Source of the DNA: Burkholderiaceae bacterium
GTDB taxonomy: Bacteria > Pseudomonadota > Gammaproteobacteria > Burkholderiales > Burkholderiaceae_C
Direction of reading: 5' to 3'
Length of the DNA stretch: 9,562 nucleotides
Assembly: GCA_030726195.1 (NCBI GenBank)
Contig: JANREF010000042.1
Span: forward strand, 1-9,562
Numbering within the stretch: the stretch's first letter is position 1; every line of letters begins with the position of its first letter. The notes beneath the pieces were generated by a model. It was not told the origin of the DNA and made no database searches. It was given only the letters and a program-made list of their open reading frames with translations. The position numbers were made by a program, and so were the translations under genes. Of this stretch, positions 1 through 5,967 are shown in pieces.

Positions 1-292
1 TCATCGCCAAGTCGAAATGCTCAACGGTTGGCGGGCCTGCGAAAAATGGGCCCACAATCGCGCGCCACTGTGGGAACAAGGGGCCGCCCCTGAAGCCTTC
101 GGTGTGGTCTTCCAACGTGGCCCAAGAAATTTGTAGCACGTAGCGCTGTGGCGACTCTATGCCTTTGTGCACGCTGTAGCCCAAAAAGCCGGTGGCACCA
201 GACACCACCGTCGCAATGCCATGCGCAATGGCTTGTTCAAACTCGGCGTTTTGTCCGGGGTGAATGCGAATATCTGCCAATTCCAAAATCAT
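1..292 (-). CDS. Antibiotic biosynthesis monooxygenase (ABM) domain protein, 3' end outside window
   Basis: Reading from 292 to the left edge gives about 97 codons with no stop (start MILELADIRI, last visible residues EHFDLAM), so the C-terminus lies just beyond the window. The protein has the look of a small ABM/dimeric alpha-beta-barrel protein: a beta strand with IRIHPGQ, a helix (EFEQAIAHG), the GFLGYSVHKG turn, then YVLQISWATLEDH and a helix before the last strand. Such proteins are usually 95-105 residues and may act as cofactor-free oxygenases or be of unknown role; the substrate cannot be told. Two ATGs stand in tandem (295 and 292). The AAGGAG ribosome binding site at 299-304 is 3 nt from the first and 6 nt from the second, so I prefer 292. 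It lies 20-24 nt after pmbA on the same strand and is probably co-transcribed with it. The family call is from fold-like sequence pattern, not from a search. Confidence 0.75.
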   Translation of the reverse strand, partial: MILELADIRIHPGQNAEFEQAIAHGIATVVSGATGFLGYSVHKGIESPQRYVLQISWATLEDHTEGFRGGPLFPQWRAIVGPFFAGPPTVEHFDLAM

Positions 293-298
293 CATCGT

Positions 299-304
299 CT
301 CCTT
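299..304 (-). promoter_or_regulatory. Ribosome binding site of the ABM-domain gene
   Basis: AAGGAG on the minus strand is a near-perfect Shine-Dalgarno sequence. Its spacing (6 nt to the ATG at 292, 3 nt to the ATG at 295) decides between the two adjacent start codons in favour of the second. It falls in the short gap after the pmbA stop codon, so the gene can be translated from the pmbA transcript. Confidence 0.7.
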
Positions 305-315
305 GTGAAAGCTGG

Positions 316-1740
316 CTATGCGCCTGCAACTTTCATGCGGTCAATCAAAACAGAGCCCACCGTTTTTGCACCGTGGTTGTAAGTGTCGCAGCCAATGGCC
401 TTAATACCCATAAACATGTCGCGCAAGTTGCCCGCAATGGTGATTTCCTCAACCGGGAACTGAATCTCGCCCTTGTCCACCCAGAAGCCGGATGCGCCGC
501 GCGAGTAGTCGCCGGTCACGCCGTTCACACCTTGGCCCATCAAGTCGGTCACAAACAAACCACGCCCCAGCTTTTTCAGCATCGCGTCCAGGTCGTCTGT
601 GGGCGCGGTTTTGCGGCTGCGCATGAATAAGTTGTGCGAGCCACCCGCGTGACCCGTGGTGCGCATGCCCAATTTGCGCGCCGAGTAACTGCCCAAAAAG
701 TAGCCTTGCACCACGCCCGCACTGACCACATCACGCGCTTGCACGCTCACGCCCTCGTCGTCAAACGGCGAGCTGCCCTTGCCTTTGAGCACAAACGGGT
801 CTTCAAACACATCGATGTGCTTGGCAAATACTTGTTTGCCCAGACTGTCCATCAAGAAGCTGCTGTTGCGGTACAAGGCGCCACCACTGATTGCATGCAC
901 AAAGCTGCCCAGCAAGCCACTGGCCAGCGGCGCCTCAAACAACACGGGGCACTGGGTGGTGGGAATTTTGCGAGCGTTCAGACGGGACAAGGTACGCTCG
1001 GCCGCATAGCGGCCAATGGTCTTCGGACTTGCCAGCTCGGTATGGTCGCGCATGGAACTGAACCATGCGTCACGCTGCATGCCATCGCCCTTGCCAGCAA
1101 TCACAGAGGTGCCAATGGAGTGGCGCGTGCTGGCGTAGCCACCTGCGAACACGCCCGCGCCGCCCATCTGACCTTGGCGCATGTGTGCAGCATAAAAATG
1201 CGAATGCTGCGCCGACACCGATGCGCCTTCACTGTTGGTGATGAGTTTGCTGGTTTTGAGCGCCGCGCCTTCACACTGCTTGGCAATGTCGGCTGCCCCC
1301 GCGGCATCGATGGCCCAAGGGTGAAACAAGTCCAAGTCGCGCACCTCGGTGACCACGTCTTGCACATCGGGCAAACCCGCCATAGCGTCTTCGGCAGTGA
1401 AGCGCGCAATGTCATAAGCCGCTTTCACGGTTTGCGCTATGGCCGCTTTTGAAAAGTCCGACGTCGCCGCATGGCCGCGGTGGTGGCCTAAATACAGTGT
1501 GACGCCTAGAGATTTGTCGCGGTTGCGCTCGACGTTTTCGAGTTCTCGGTTGCGCACCGACACGCTCAAGCCATAGGCCTCAGAGACCTCGGCCACGGCG
1601 TCTGCCGCACCCAGGCCTTTGGCGCATTGCAATGCATCGTGCACCAACGCTTGGAAGTGGGATTGTGAGAATTGGAAGTCGGCCAACAAAACGTTGGCGT
1701 CGGCACGCTTGGGCGTGGCGGTTTGTGCGGTTTTTTTCAT
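316..1740 (-). CDS. pmbA: Metalloprotease TldE/PmbA
   Basis: This is the TldE (PmbA) partner of the TldD/TldE protease, which in E. coli degrades unfolded peptides, matures microcin B17 and affects the CcdA antitoxin (known for the family). The 474-residue product begins MKKTAQ and shows the family landmarks: GLSVSVRNRELENVERNRD and the following SLGVTLYLG near the N-terminus, ITNSEGASVSAQ in the middle, then GKGSSPFDDEGV, HAGGSHNL, LMGQGVNGVTGDYSRGASGFW and the C-terminal HGAKTVGSVLI. There is no HExxxH motif; this fits, because the zinc site belongs to TldD, which is not in the window. The frame stays open upstream to 1815, but those 25 codons look non-coding and overlap darP, so I start at the ATG at 1740. 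No Shine-Dalgarno is visible there. E. coli PmbA is about 450 residues, so this one is slightly longer at the N-terminus. It is divergent from darP, a pairing I remember as common in Betaproteobacteria. Confidence 0.95.
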   Translation of the reverse strand: MKKTAQTATPKRADANVLLADFQFSQSHFQALVHDALQCAKGLGAADAVAEVSEAYGLSVSVRNRELENVERNRDKSLGVTLYLGHHRGHAATSDFSKAAIAQTVKAAYDIARFTAEDAMAGLPDVQDVVTEVRDLDLFHPWAIDAAGAADIAKQCEGAALKTSKLITNSEGASVSAQHSHFYAAHMRQGQMGGAGVFAGGYASTRHSIGTSVIAGKGDGMQRDAWFSSMRDHTELASPKTIGRYAAERTLSRLNARKIPTTQCPVLFEAPLASGLLGSFVHAISGGALYRNSSFLMDSLGKQVFAKHIDVFEDPFVLKGKGSSPFDDEGVSVQARDVVSAGVVQGYFLGSYSARKLGMRTTGHAGGSHNLFMRSRKTAPTDDLDAMLKKLGRGLFVTDLMGQGVNGVTGDYSRGASGFWVDKGEIQFPVEEITIAGNLRDMFMGIKAIGCDTYNHGAKTVGSVLIDRMKVAGA

Positions 1741-1749
1741 ACTGGAGGC

Positions 1750-1756
1750 TATGATA
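1750..1756. promoter_or_regulatory. Possible shared -10 element between pmbA and darP
   Basis: The 58-bp divergent gap carries TATGATA at 1750-1756. Read on the plus strand this gives TATGAT (5 of 6 matches to TATAAT), which would place a start near 1762 and a leader of about 37 nt for darP. Read on the minus strand it gives TATCAT, which would start transcription only a few bases ahead of the pmbA ATG. I see no convincing -35 box at proper spacing on either strand, so this is a weak call. Confidence 0.3.
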
Positions 1757-1798
1757 CAGACCAGCGTGCAATACGTGCGCCAAGCAACCGAAATCCCC

Positions 1799-2545
1799 AT
1801 GGCAAGAAAACCCAAAAAAGGCTACTACGTCAACGGCCACTTCGTGGCCGAAGGCAGTGAACTCGACATCGAGTTGAAAGCCGAGCTCAAAGGTACCACC
1901 GACAAGTCGCGTACAGACCTCAAAAAAGACAGCGATCACCGCCAACTGGTGGGTGAAGCGCTGATTGACTTGCGCCCCAAACTCCTAGCGGGCCTGGAGC
2001 TGCCAGACCGCTTGATGCAAGCGCTGGCTGACGGCAAGCGCATTCACGAGCACGGTGCACGACGCAGGCACCTGCAACTCATTGGCAAGCTCATGCGCTA
2101 CTTGGACGAAGAAACCGTACAAGCCGCCGAGCAGGCACTGCAAGAGCAGCACACTGGCAGCGCCTCCGAGGCGGCCAAGGTGAAGCTGGCGGAGCACTGG
2201 CGCGACCGCCTGATCGAAGGCGACGAGGCCGTCACCGAATGGTTTGCCTCCAAAGCAGGCGCGCACACCCCAGACGTGCAAGCCTTTAGAAGCTTGGTGC
2301 GCCAAGCGCGCAAAGACCTGAGCAAAATGCCACCACCCGCCGAGCCTGTAGACGGCGAAGCGCCCAAGCTGGCCCCAAAAACCAGCAAAGCCTACAAGGA
2401 GCTGTTTCAGCAGCTTCGCGCCGCCCTGAGCCAAAAATCAGCACCAAGCGGCGATGCACGCAATGAGGCGCAGGGCCAAGACAAAGGCCAAGGCGAGGGC
2501 CACGACTCAGACGAAGACAACGGCAAGGACGACAGCCATGACTAA
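1799..2545 (+). CDS. darP: Ribosome biogenesis factor DarP (YjgA, DUF615)
   Basis: DarP is a cytoplasmic protein that associates with late 50S assembly intermediates and helps 50S maturation in E. coli (known for the family). The product is 248 residues. It starts MARKPKKGYYVNG, then has the family's helical core: the conserved helix with DLRPKLLAGLELPDRLMQAL, the RRRHLQLIGKLMR motif at about 80-93, a basic helix with FRSLVRQARKDL, and KAYKELFQQLR. The E. coli protein is about 183 residues; here residues 213-248 form an extra hydrophilic tail rich in Gly, Asp, Glu, Lys and Gln (DSDEDNGKDDSHD at the end), probably disordered. I start at the ATG at 1799 because family members begin with this basic (S/A)RKPKKG segment. 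An upstream in-frame ATG at 1751 has GGAGG only 2 nt away and would add 16 residues that look non-coding. Its stop overlaps the mog start by 8 bp. Confidence 0.92.
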   Translation: MARKPKKGYYVNGHFVAEGSELDIELKAELKGTTDKSRTDLKKDSDHRQLVGEALIDLRPKLLAGLELPDRLMQALADGKRIHEHGARRRHLQLIGKLMRYLDEETVQAAEQALQEQHTGSASEAAKVKLAEHWRDRLIEGDEAVTEWFASKAGAHTPDVQAFRSLVRQARKDLSKMPPPAEPVDGEAPKLAPKTSKAYKELFQQLRAALSQKSAPSGDARNEAQGQDKGQGEGHDSDEDNGKDDSHD

Positions 2546-3161
2546 CGCCACCCAAGACAACAACGCCACGCCTGCACACCGCGTGTACGACCCCGTCAAA
2601 ATTGGCATAGTCTCCATCAGTGACCGTGCCAGCAGCGGGGGCTACGAGGACAAGGGCTTGCCCGCGCTCAAAGACTGGTTGAGCCGCGCGCTGCTCAACC
2701 CCATCGCGTTTGACGCCCACCTCATTCCAGACGAAAAGCCGCTCATCAGCCAAACCCTACTGGCCTGTGTGCACGCGGGCTGCTCGCTGGTGCTCACCAC
2801 AGGCGGCACTGGCCCTGCCCTGCGAGACGTCACGCCAGAGGCCACGCTGGCCATTGCCGACAAGGAAATGCCTGGCTTTGGCGAACAAATGCGCCAGATC
2901 AGTTTGAACTTTGTGCCCACCGCCATTTTGTCGCGCCAAGTCGCCGTCATTCGCGGGCGCAGCTTGATCATCAACCTGCCCGGACAGCCCAAGAGCATTC
3001 AAGAAACACTAGAGGGTGCGCGGCGTGCTGACGGCTCTGTATTGGCCGCTGGCATCTTTGCAGCCGTGCCTTATTGCATAGACCTCATTGGCGGCCCCTA
3101 CCTCGAAACCAACACCGACTTGTGCGACGCGTTTAGACCCAAAAGCGCCAGACGCGCATGA
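2538..3161 (+). CDS. mog: Molybdopterin adenylyltransferase Mog
   Basis: Mog adenylylates molybdopterin with Mg-ATP, giving the activated MPT-AMP into which MoeA inserts molybdate: the last shared step before Moco. The 207-residue product (E. coli Mog is 195) has the MoCF-binding fold signatures: SISDRAS at 26-32, PDE at 64-66, TTGGTGPALRDVTPEAT at 87-103, EMPGFGEQMRQISL at 110-123, and NLPGQPKSI from 146. Asp65 and Asp97 correspond to the catalytic aspartates Asp49 and Asp82 of E. coli Mog. The C-terminal AFRPKSARR is also as in E. coli, which favours Mog over the related MoaB. I chose the ATG at 2538, which overlaps the darP stop by 8 bp and has AAGGA at 2525-2529 with 8-nt spacing. The 28 codons upstream in this frame are Lys/Thr/Arg-rich read-through of the darP tail. 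The stop codon overlaps the next start (ATGA), so the three genes look translationally coupled. Confidence 0.95.
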   Translation: MTNATQDNNATPAHRVYDPVKIGIVSISDRASSGGYEDKGLPALKDWLSRALLNPIAFDAHLIPDEKPLISQTLLACVHAGCSLVLTTGGTGPALRDVTPEATLAIADKEMPGFGEQMRQISLNFVPTAILSRQVAVIRGRSLIINLPGQPKSIQETLEGARRADGSVLAAGIFAAVPYCIDLIGGPYLETNTDLCDAFRPKSARRA

Positions 3162-3907
3162 GCGCCGCCGTGCCAGTGGCGCGACACATCACGGGCGTGA
3201 TGACCGCGCTGGCACAAGAAGCGGGTGACTTGATCGCCCGCTTGCAACACACCACGCGCACCACCATTGCCAAGCGCGAGTACGTGCACGGCTACTTGGG
3301 TGACCCCGCGCTGCCAGACACGCAAGCCTTGGTCGTGTGCATTGCGCGCGTGGGCAAGGTGGCCGCCGCCTCCACGGCCACCACACTGATACAACACTTT
3401 GGCGTGCAACGCTTGTTGTTTGTGGGTCTGGCCGGTGGCATCGATGAACACCACAGTGTGCGTGTGGGCGACTGCGTGGTGGCCACCGAGTTGGCGCAGC
3501 ACGACTTTGACAGCTACCCCTTCTTCCCGCACTTTGTCATCCCCATGCTCGACATCATCCGCATGCCCACGGATCAGGCGTGGTCAGATGCCGTGTTTGC
3601 AGCTGCTGATGCGGCATGCCAAGCGTCCAACGCCAGTGCACACCGGGGTCTCATCATCAGTGGTGACCAGTTCATCAACGGTGCGGCGCACATCCAACAG
3701 TTGCTCAACCACTGGCCAGACGCATTGGCTGTGGAGATGGAGGGTGCCGCTGTGGCGCAAGTGTGCTTTGAGCACGACTTGCCACTGGCCGTGGTGCGCA
3801 CCATTTCAGACCGCGGCGATGAACAAGCCCACGGCGATTTTTCTGAGTTTTTAGCAGCTGTGGCCGCACCGCGGGCCAGCACCCTGCTGCGCAGCTTGTT
3901 TCCTTAG
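3158..3907 (+). CDS. mtnN: 5'-methylthioadenosine/S-adenosylhomocysteine nucleosidase
   Basis: MTA/SAH nucleosidase (Pfs/MtnN) hydrolyses the N-glycosidic bond of methylthioadenosine, S-adenosylhomocysteine and 5'-deoxyadenosine, releasing adenine; it clears inhibitory by-products of SAM-dependent reactions. The 249-residue product (E. coli 232) has the nucleoside phosphorylase family pattern: GVMTALAQE at the N-terminus with Glu21 in the place of E. coli Glu12, VGLAGGID at 89-96, VGDCVVATELAQHDFD at 103-118, SGDQFI at 168-173, VEMEGAAVAQV at 192-202 whose second Glu (195) corresponds to the substrate-binding Glu174, and RTISD at 214-218 whose Asp218 corresponds to the catalytic Asp197. All key residues are present. 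The start ATG overlaps the mog stop by 4 bp and has no strong ribosome binding site, so it probably depends on coupling to mog. Another 6-oxopurine or futalosine nucleosidase is possible but less likely given the HDFD segment. Confidence 0.9.
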   Translation: MSAAVPVARHITGVMTALAQEAGDLIARLQHTTRTTIAKREYVHGYLGDPALPDTQALVVCIARVGKVAAASTATTLIQHFGVQRLLFVGLAGGIDEHHSVRVGDCVVATELAQHDFDSYPFFPHFVIPMLDIIRMPTDQAWSDAVFAAADAACQASNASAHRGLIISGDQFINGAAHIQQLLNHWPDALAVEMEGAAVAQVCFEHDLPLAVVRTISDRGDEQAHGDFSEFLAAVAAPRASTLLRSLFP

Positions 3908-3923
3908 ACGCGCGCTGGCGCGT
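3908..3923. terminator. Hairpin between convergent mtnN and cysE
   Basis: Immediately after the mtnN stop lies ACGCGC, a 4-nt loop GCTG, then GCGCGT: a perfect 6-bp GC-rich stem. It fills most of the 24-bp gap between the two convergent stop codons. No run of T follows on either strand, so it is not a textbook intrinsic terminator; it may act as a bidirectional 3'-end or pause structure. Confidence 0.35.
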
Positions 3924-3931
3924 TCACGGCT

Positions 3932-4705
3932 TTACTTGCCCAGTATCTGGTTGATTTTGTCGGCCTCAAAGGCCTCAACCCGCGCCGCATCCGCGGGTAA
4001 CTCCGCGCAATCGGGCTGGTTTTTACGCATGGTTTCTAGGGCCTGCCACAACATGGCAATTTGGTGTTCTTGGCTGGCCGCGCTGTCTATCAAACCGCGC
4101 ATGGCCAAGCTCACTGGGTCGTCGTTTTGAGTCACGCCGTAGGCCGAAAAGCCCATCTTGGACGCGGCTGCCTCGCGCTGCGCATCCACCTCAGCCGCAA
4201 TGATGCGCGCCGGATTGCCCACCGCTGTGGCGCCGGCGGGCACGGGCTTGGTGACCACTGCGTTGGAGCCCACCTTGGCGTTGTCGCCCACTTCGTAGCC
4301 GCCTAGCACTTGCGCACCAGCGCCCACCACCACGTTGCGCCCCAGCGTGGGGTGACGCTTGGCACCTTTGTGCAGCGATGTGCCGCCCAAGGTCACACCT
4401 TGGTAAATGGTGCAGCCCTCGCCAATTTCGGCGGTTTCACCAATGACGACGCCCATGCCGTGGTCTATGAACACGCCCGCAGCAATCTGTGCGCCGGGGT
4501 GAATTTCAATGCCCGTCAAAAAACGGCTGATGTGCGACACCAACCGTCCCAACCAATACCACTGGCGCACCCACAACGCGTGCGCGAGGCGGTGCAGTGT
4601 GAGTGCATGCAAACCCGGGTAGCAGGTGAGCACCTCTAGGCGGCTGCGCGCTGCGGGGTCGCGCTCCAAAATGCAGGCGATATCTTTGTTCAGGCGGGCA
4701 AACAT
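3932..4705 (-). CDS. cysE: Serine O-acetyltransferase CysE
   Basis: CysE makes O-acetyl-L-serine from serine and acetyl-CoA, the committed step of cysteine synthesis, in the cytoplasm. The 257-residue product has a short N-terminal helical part ([20 protein letters not shown], then the [15 protein letters not shown] segment at 28-42) followed by a left-handed beta helix of hexapeptide repeats starting at about residue 65 ([19 protein letters not shown]). His82 in FIDHGMG is in the place of the E. coli catalytic His158; the place of Asp143 is held by Glu67, as in the shorter Bacillus-type enzymes. The acetyl-CoA loop [16 protein letters not shown] is present. After the beta helix (about 185) there is a roughly 70-residue helical tail that I do not recognise. 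It follows trmJ with a 134-bp gap holding a 9-bp tandem repeat. No clear Shine-Dalgarno precedes the ATG at 4705. In gamma-proteobacteria a cysE copy sits between trmJ and iscR; here no isc gene follows. Confidence 0.93.
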   Translation of the reverse strand: MFARLNKDIACILERDPAARSRLEVLTCYPGLHALTLHRLAHALWVRQWYWLGRLVSHISRFLTGIEIHPGAQIAAGVFIDHGMGVVIGETAEIGEGCTIYQGVTLGGTSLHKGAKRHPTLGRNVVVGAGAQVLGGYEVGDNAKVGSNAVVTKPVPAGATAVGNPARIIAAEVDAQREAAASKMGFSAYGVTQNDDPVSLAMRGLIDSAASQEHQIAMLWQALETMRKNQPDCAELPADAARVEAFEADKINQILGK

Positions 4706-4761
4706 GGTGTGGGCGTATCCGTTGGGGGGTGTGAGTTGTATGTTGAATATGCGCTGTGGGC

Positions 4762-4806
4762 GTTGCGCGCGTTACATGCGTTATGTGCGTTATGTGCGTT
4801 ACGCGC
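4762..4806. repeat. 9-bp tandem repeat array between trmJ and cysE
   Basis: Five head-to-tail 9-mers are visible: GTTGCGCGC, GTTACATGC, GTTATGTGC, GTTATGTGC, GTTACGCGC. The two central units are identical and the outer ones differ at two to four positions, so the array is decaying outward. It begins 33 nt after the trmJ stop and ends 56 nt before the cysE start, on the transcribed leader side of cysE. On the cysE-sense strand the unit reads GCACATAAC. Function unknown. Confidence 0.85.
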
Positions 4807-4839
4807 ACCAGGTTGGCATCGCCTCGTACGGCGTCCAGT

Positions 4840-5607
4840 TTATCCCTTGGCCTTTTCTGCGGTTTGCAACATGGCCTTTGCCATGCCGCGCAAAATATGA
4901 ATCTCTTCCATGCTGGGCTGCGCGCGGCTCATGAGTTGGTTGAGGCGTGGCATCAGCTTTTTGGGCGCGCTGGGGTCTAAAAACTCAACCGCCACCAACG
5001 CTTGCTCCAAGTGGTTGAGCATGGCTTGCACGGTTTGTAAGTCGGCCAGTTCGCGATTTTGCGGTGCGGGCGTGTCTATGGCCCAGTTGTCCAAGGCCAA
5101 GCGCCAGTCGTAGGCCACCAGCTGCACCGCAGCGGCCAAGTTGAGCGAGCCAAACAGGGGGTTGGTCGGAATGCTCAGGCACACGTTGGCTTTGTAGACG
5201 TCTTCATTGCGCATGCCAAAGCGCTCGCTGCCAAACAAAAATGCCACGCCTGTGGGTCGCACCAGCGCTTGCTCGTCATCGCTGCGTTGGCTGGGACGCT
5301 GTTGCAGTTGCTCGAAATGCACACGGGGGCTTTGCGTGGGCGGGCCAAAATCGCGTGGCGTCATGGCGGTGGCACAAATATGGTCAATGCCGTCCAGCGC
5401 CTCATCCAGCGTGTCGACCACCCTGCACTGCTCCAAGACATTGTTGGCACCGCTGGCGCGCTGAATGGTCTCTTCGCGGCGCAGCACATTGGCCCAACGC
5501 GGCTGTACCAGCACCAAATCGTCAAAGCCCATCACTTTGAGTGCGCGCGCTGCCGCGCCCACGTTGCCGGCGTGGCTGGTTTGTATGAGTATGAAACGGG
5601 TTTTCAA
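4840..5607 (-). CDS. trmJ: tRNA (cytidine/uridine-2'-O-)-methyltransferase TrmJ
   Basis: TrmJ is a SPOUT-class (TrmH family group 1) enzyme that 2'-O-methylates nucleotide 32 of several tRNAs using SAM. The 255-residue product (E. coli 246) has motif 1 SHAGNVGAAARALKVMG at 11-27 with the conserved Asn15 and Arg21, motif 2 FLFGSERFGMRNED at 122-135, and motif 3 IPTNPLFGSLNLAAAVQL at 145-162, which forms the trefoil knot that binds SAM. A C-terminal helical extension (about 200-255) is usual in the TrmJ subfamily. The family start MKTRFILIQ is matched only by a TTG codon at 5607-5605; no in-frame ATG lies nearby. The frame is open upstream to 5766, but that part runs through repeats and looks non-coding. 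It is the first gene of a minus-strand pair with cysE and divergent from suhB, an arrangement seen widely in proteobacteria. Confidence 0.93.
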   Translation of the reverse strand: MKTRFILIQTSHAGNVGAAARALKVMGFDDLVLVQPRWANVLRREETIQRASGANNVLEQCRVVDTLDEALDGIDHICATAMTPRDFGPPTQSPRVHFEQLQQRPSQRSDDEQALVRPTGVAFLFGSERFGMRNEDVYKANVCLSIPTNPLFGSLNLAAAVQLVAYDWRLALDNWAIDTPAPQNRELADLQTVQAMLNHLEQALVAVEFLDPSAPKKLMPRLNQLMSRAQPSMEEIHILRGMAKAMLQTAEKAKG

Positions 5608-5624
5608 TGCAATACGCCTGTAAT

Positions 5625-5648
5625 TGCACCGCCTACAGGGCGGCTGCA
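5625..5648 (-). promoter_or_regulatory. Hairpin in the trmJ 5' leader
   Basis: TGCACCGCC (5625-5633), loop TACAG, then GGCGG with one extra C and TGCA (5639-5648) form a 9-bp GC-rich stem with a single bulge. In the trmJ transcript it would end 17 nt before the TTG start. A competing pairing exists between CTGTA in the loop strand and TACAG just downstream (5617-5621 region). Whether it controls translation of the TTG-started gene is inference only. Confidence 0.4.
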
Positions 5649-5655
5649 CGCTGGA

Positions 5656-5661
5656 ACTATA
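5656..5661 (-). promoter_or_regulatory. Possible -10 element for trmJ
   Basis: TATAGT on the minus strand (5 of 6 to consensus) would put a transcript start near 5649 and a leader of about 42 nt for trmJ, beginning right at the leader hairpin. The best upstream -35-like word, TTGTGC, is 20 nt away, 3 nt longer than ideal, so the call is weak. Confidence 0.3.
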
Positions 5662-5751
5662 CCCGCGGCGCAAGGGCTCGCGCACAACCAGACGGGCCCA
5701 AGACCCACGCCTGCCAGTCCATACCTGCTGGCAAATCTCTACTGACGACGG

Positions 5752-5770
5752 GCTGTTGAAGAACAACAGC
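5752..5770. repeat. Perfect 7-bp inverted repeat upstream of the suhB repeats
   Basis: GCTGTTG (5752-5758), a 5-nt spacer AAGAA, and CAACAGC (5764-5770) form a perfect palindrome. It directly abuts the 11-bp tandem repeat, whose third copy ends in the same CAACAGC word. It could be an operator or simply part of the same repeat family. Confidence 0.55.
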
Positions 5771-5836
5771 GAGCCAATAGAGAGTCAATAGAGAGCCAAC
5801 AGCGATCAACAAGCAGCTATCCATCAAGCAGCCATC
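5771..5836. repeat. 11-bp tandem repeat upstream of suhB
   Basis: Three clear head-to-tail 11-mers are GAGCCAATAGA (5771), GAGTCAATAGA (5782) and GAGCCAACAGC (5793). A fourth, weaker one is GATCAACAAGC (5804). The next two 11-nt blocks, ending at 5825 and 5836, both end in CCATC and contain AGC words. The period equals about one helical turn, so any bound protein would lie on one face of the DNA. Confidence 0.75.
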
Positions 5837-5864
5837 AACAAATACCTGTTAACAAATACCTATT
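5837..5864. repeat. 14-bp tandem duplication at the suhB promoter
   Basis: AACAAATACCTGTT (5837-5850) is followed with no spacer by AACAAATACCTATT (5851-5864), one mismatch in 14. The junction of the two copies reads TGTTAACAAA and forms the TTAACA box used in the suhB promoter call. Confidence 0.85.
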
Positions 5865-5877
5865 AAGGCGATAAACT
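5849..5877 (+). promoter_or_regulatory. Sigma70-type promoter for suhB
   Basis: TTAACA at 5849-5854 (5 of 6 to TTGACA), a 17-nt spacer, then TAAACT at 5872-5877 (4 of 6 to TATAAT). Transcription would begin near 5884, which excludes the in-frame ATG at 5878 as the suhB start and supports the ATG at 5968. It is the best promoter-like sequence that I noticed in the window. Confidence 0.55.
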
Positions 5878-5967
5878 ATGCGCTTCGCTTGCCGCTGGCA
5901 ACCGAGGCGTCATCGAACGCTGCGCACATTGCACCTGCGCCCCACCTCTTTGCTCTTAAACACTGTT

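Larger units (their letters stand above)
5608..5967. other. Divergent control region between trmJ and suhB
   Basis: This 360-bp gap contains no gene that I can support. From left to right it holds the trmJ leader with a GC-rich hairpin (5625-5648), a weak minus-strand -10 (TATAGT, 5661-5656), a perfect 7-bp stem (5752-5770), an 11-bp tandem repeat (5771-5803 with decaying copies to about 5836), a 14-bp tandem duplication (5837-5864), the suhB promoter (5849-5877) and a leader of about 84 nt ahead of the suhB ATG. The part from 5760 to 5865 is clearly AT-richer and purine/CAA-rich compared with the flanking coding DNA. Confidence 0.75.

Noticed and set aside
1..3. TGA on the minus strand at the left edge as stop of the ABM-domain gene
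   Set aside because: It is out of frame; in the gene's frame the last complete codon is ATG at 4-2, so the gene continues beyond the window.
634..1452. Long open frame (272 codons) on the plus strand opposite pmbA
   Set aside because: It is antisense to a confidently identified gene, rich in Ala, His and Arg as expected for GC-rich shadow frames, and shows no recognisable domain.
5059..5745. Open frame of 228 codons on the plus strand opposite trmJ
   Set aside because: It overlaps all the conserved TrmJ motifs in antisense and has no recognisable features.
5608..5766. N-terminal extension of trmJ to an ATG at 5766
   Set aside because: The 53 extra residues come from the hairpin and spacer DNA, do not resemble the TrmJ family, and homologues begin at MKTRFIL, matched by the TTG at 5607.
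5878..5967. N-terminal extension of suhB to the ATG at 5878
   Set aside because: The ATG immediately follows the -10 box and so precedes the expected transcript start; the extra residues are Arg-rich and foreign to the family.
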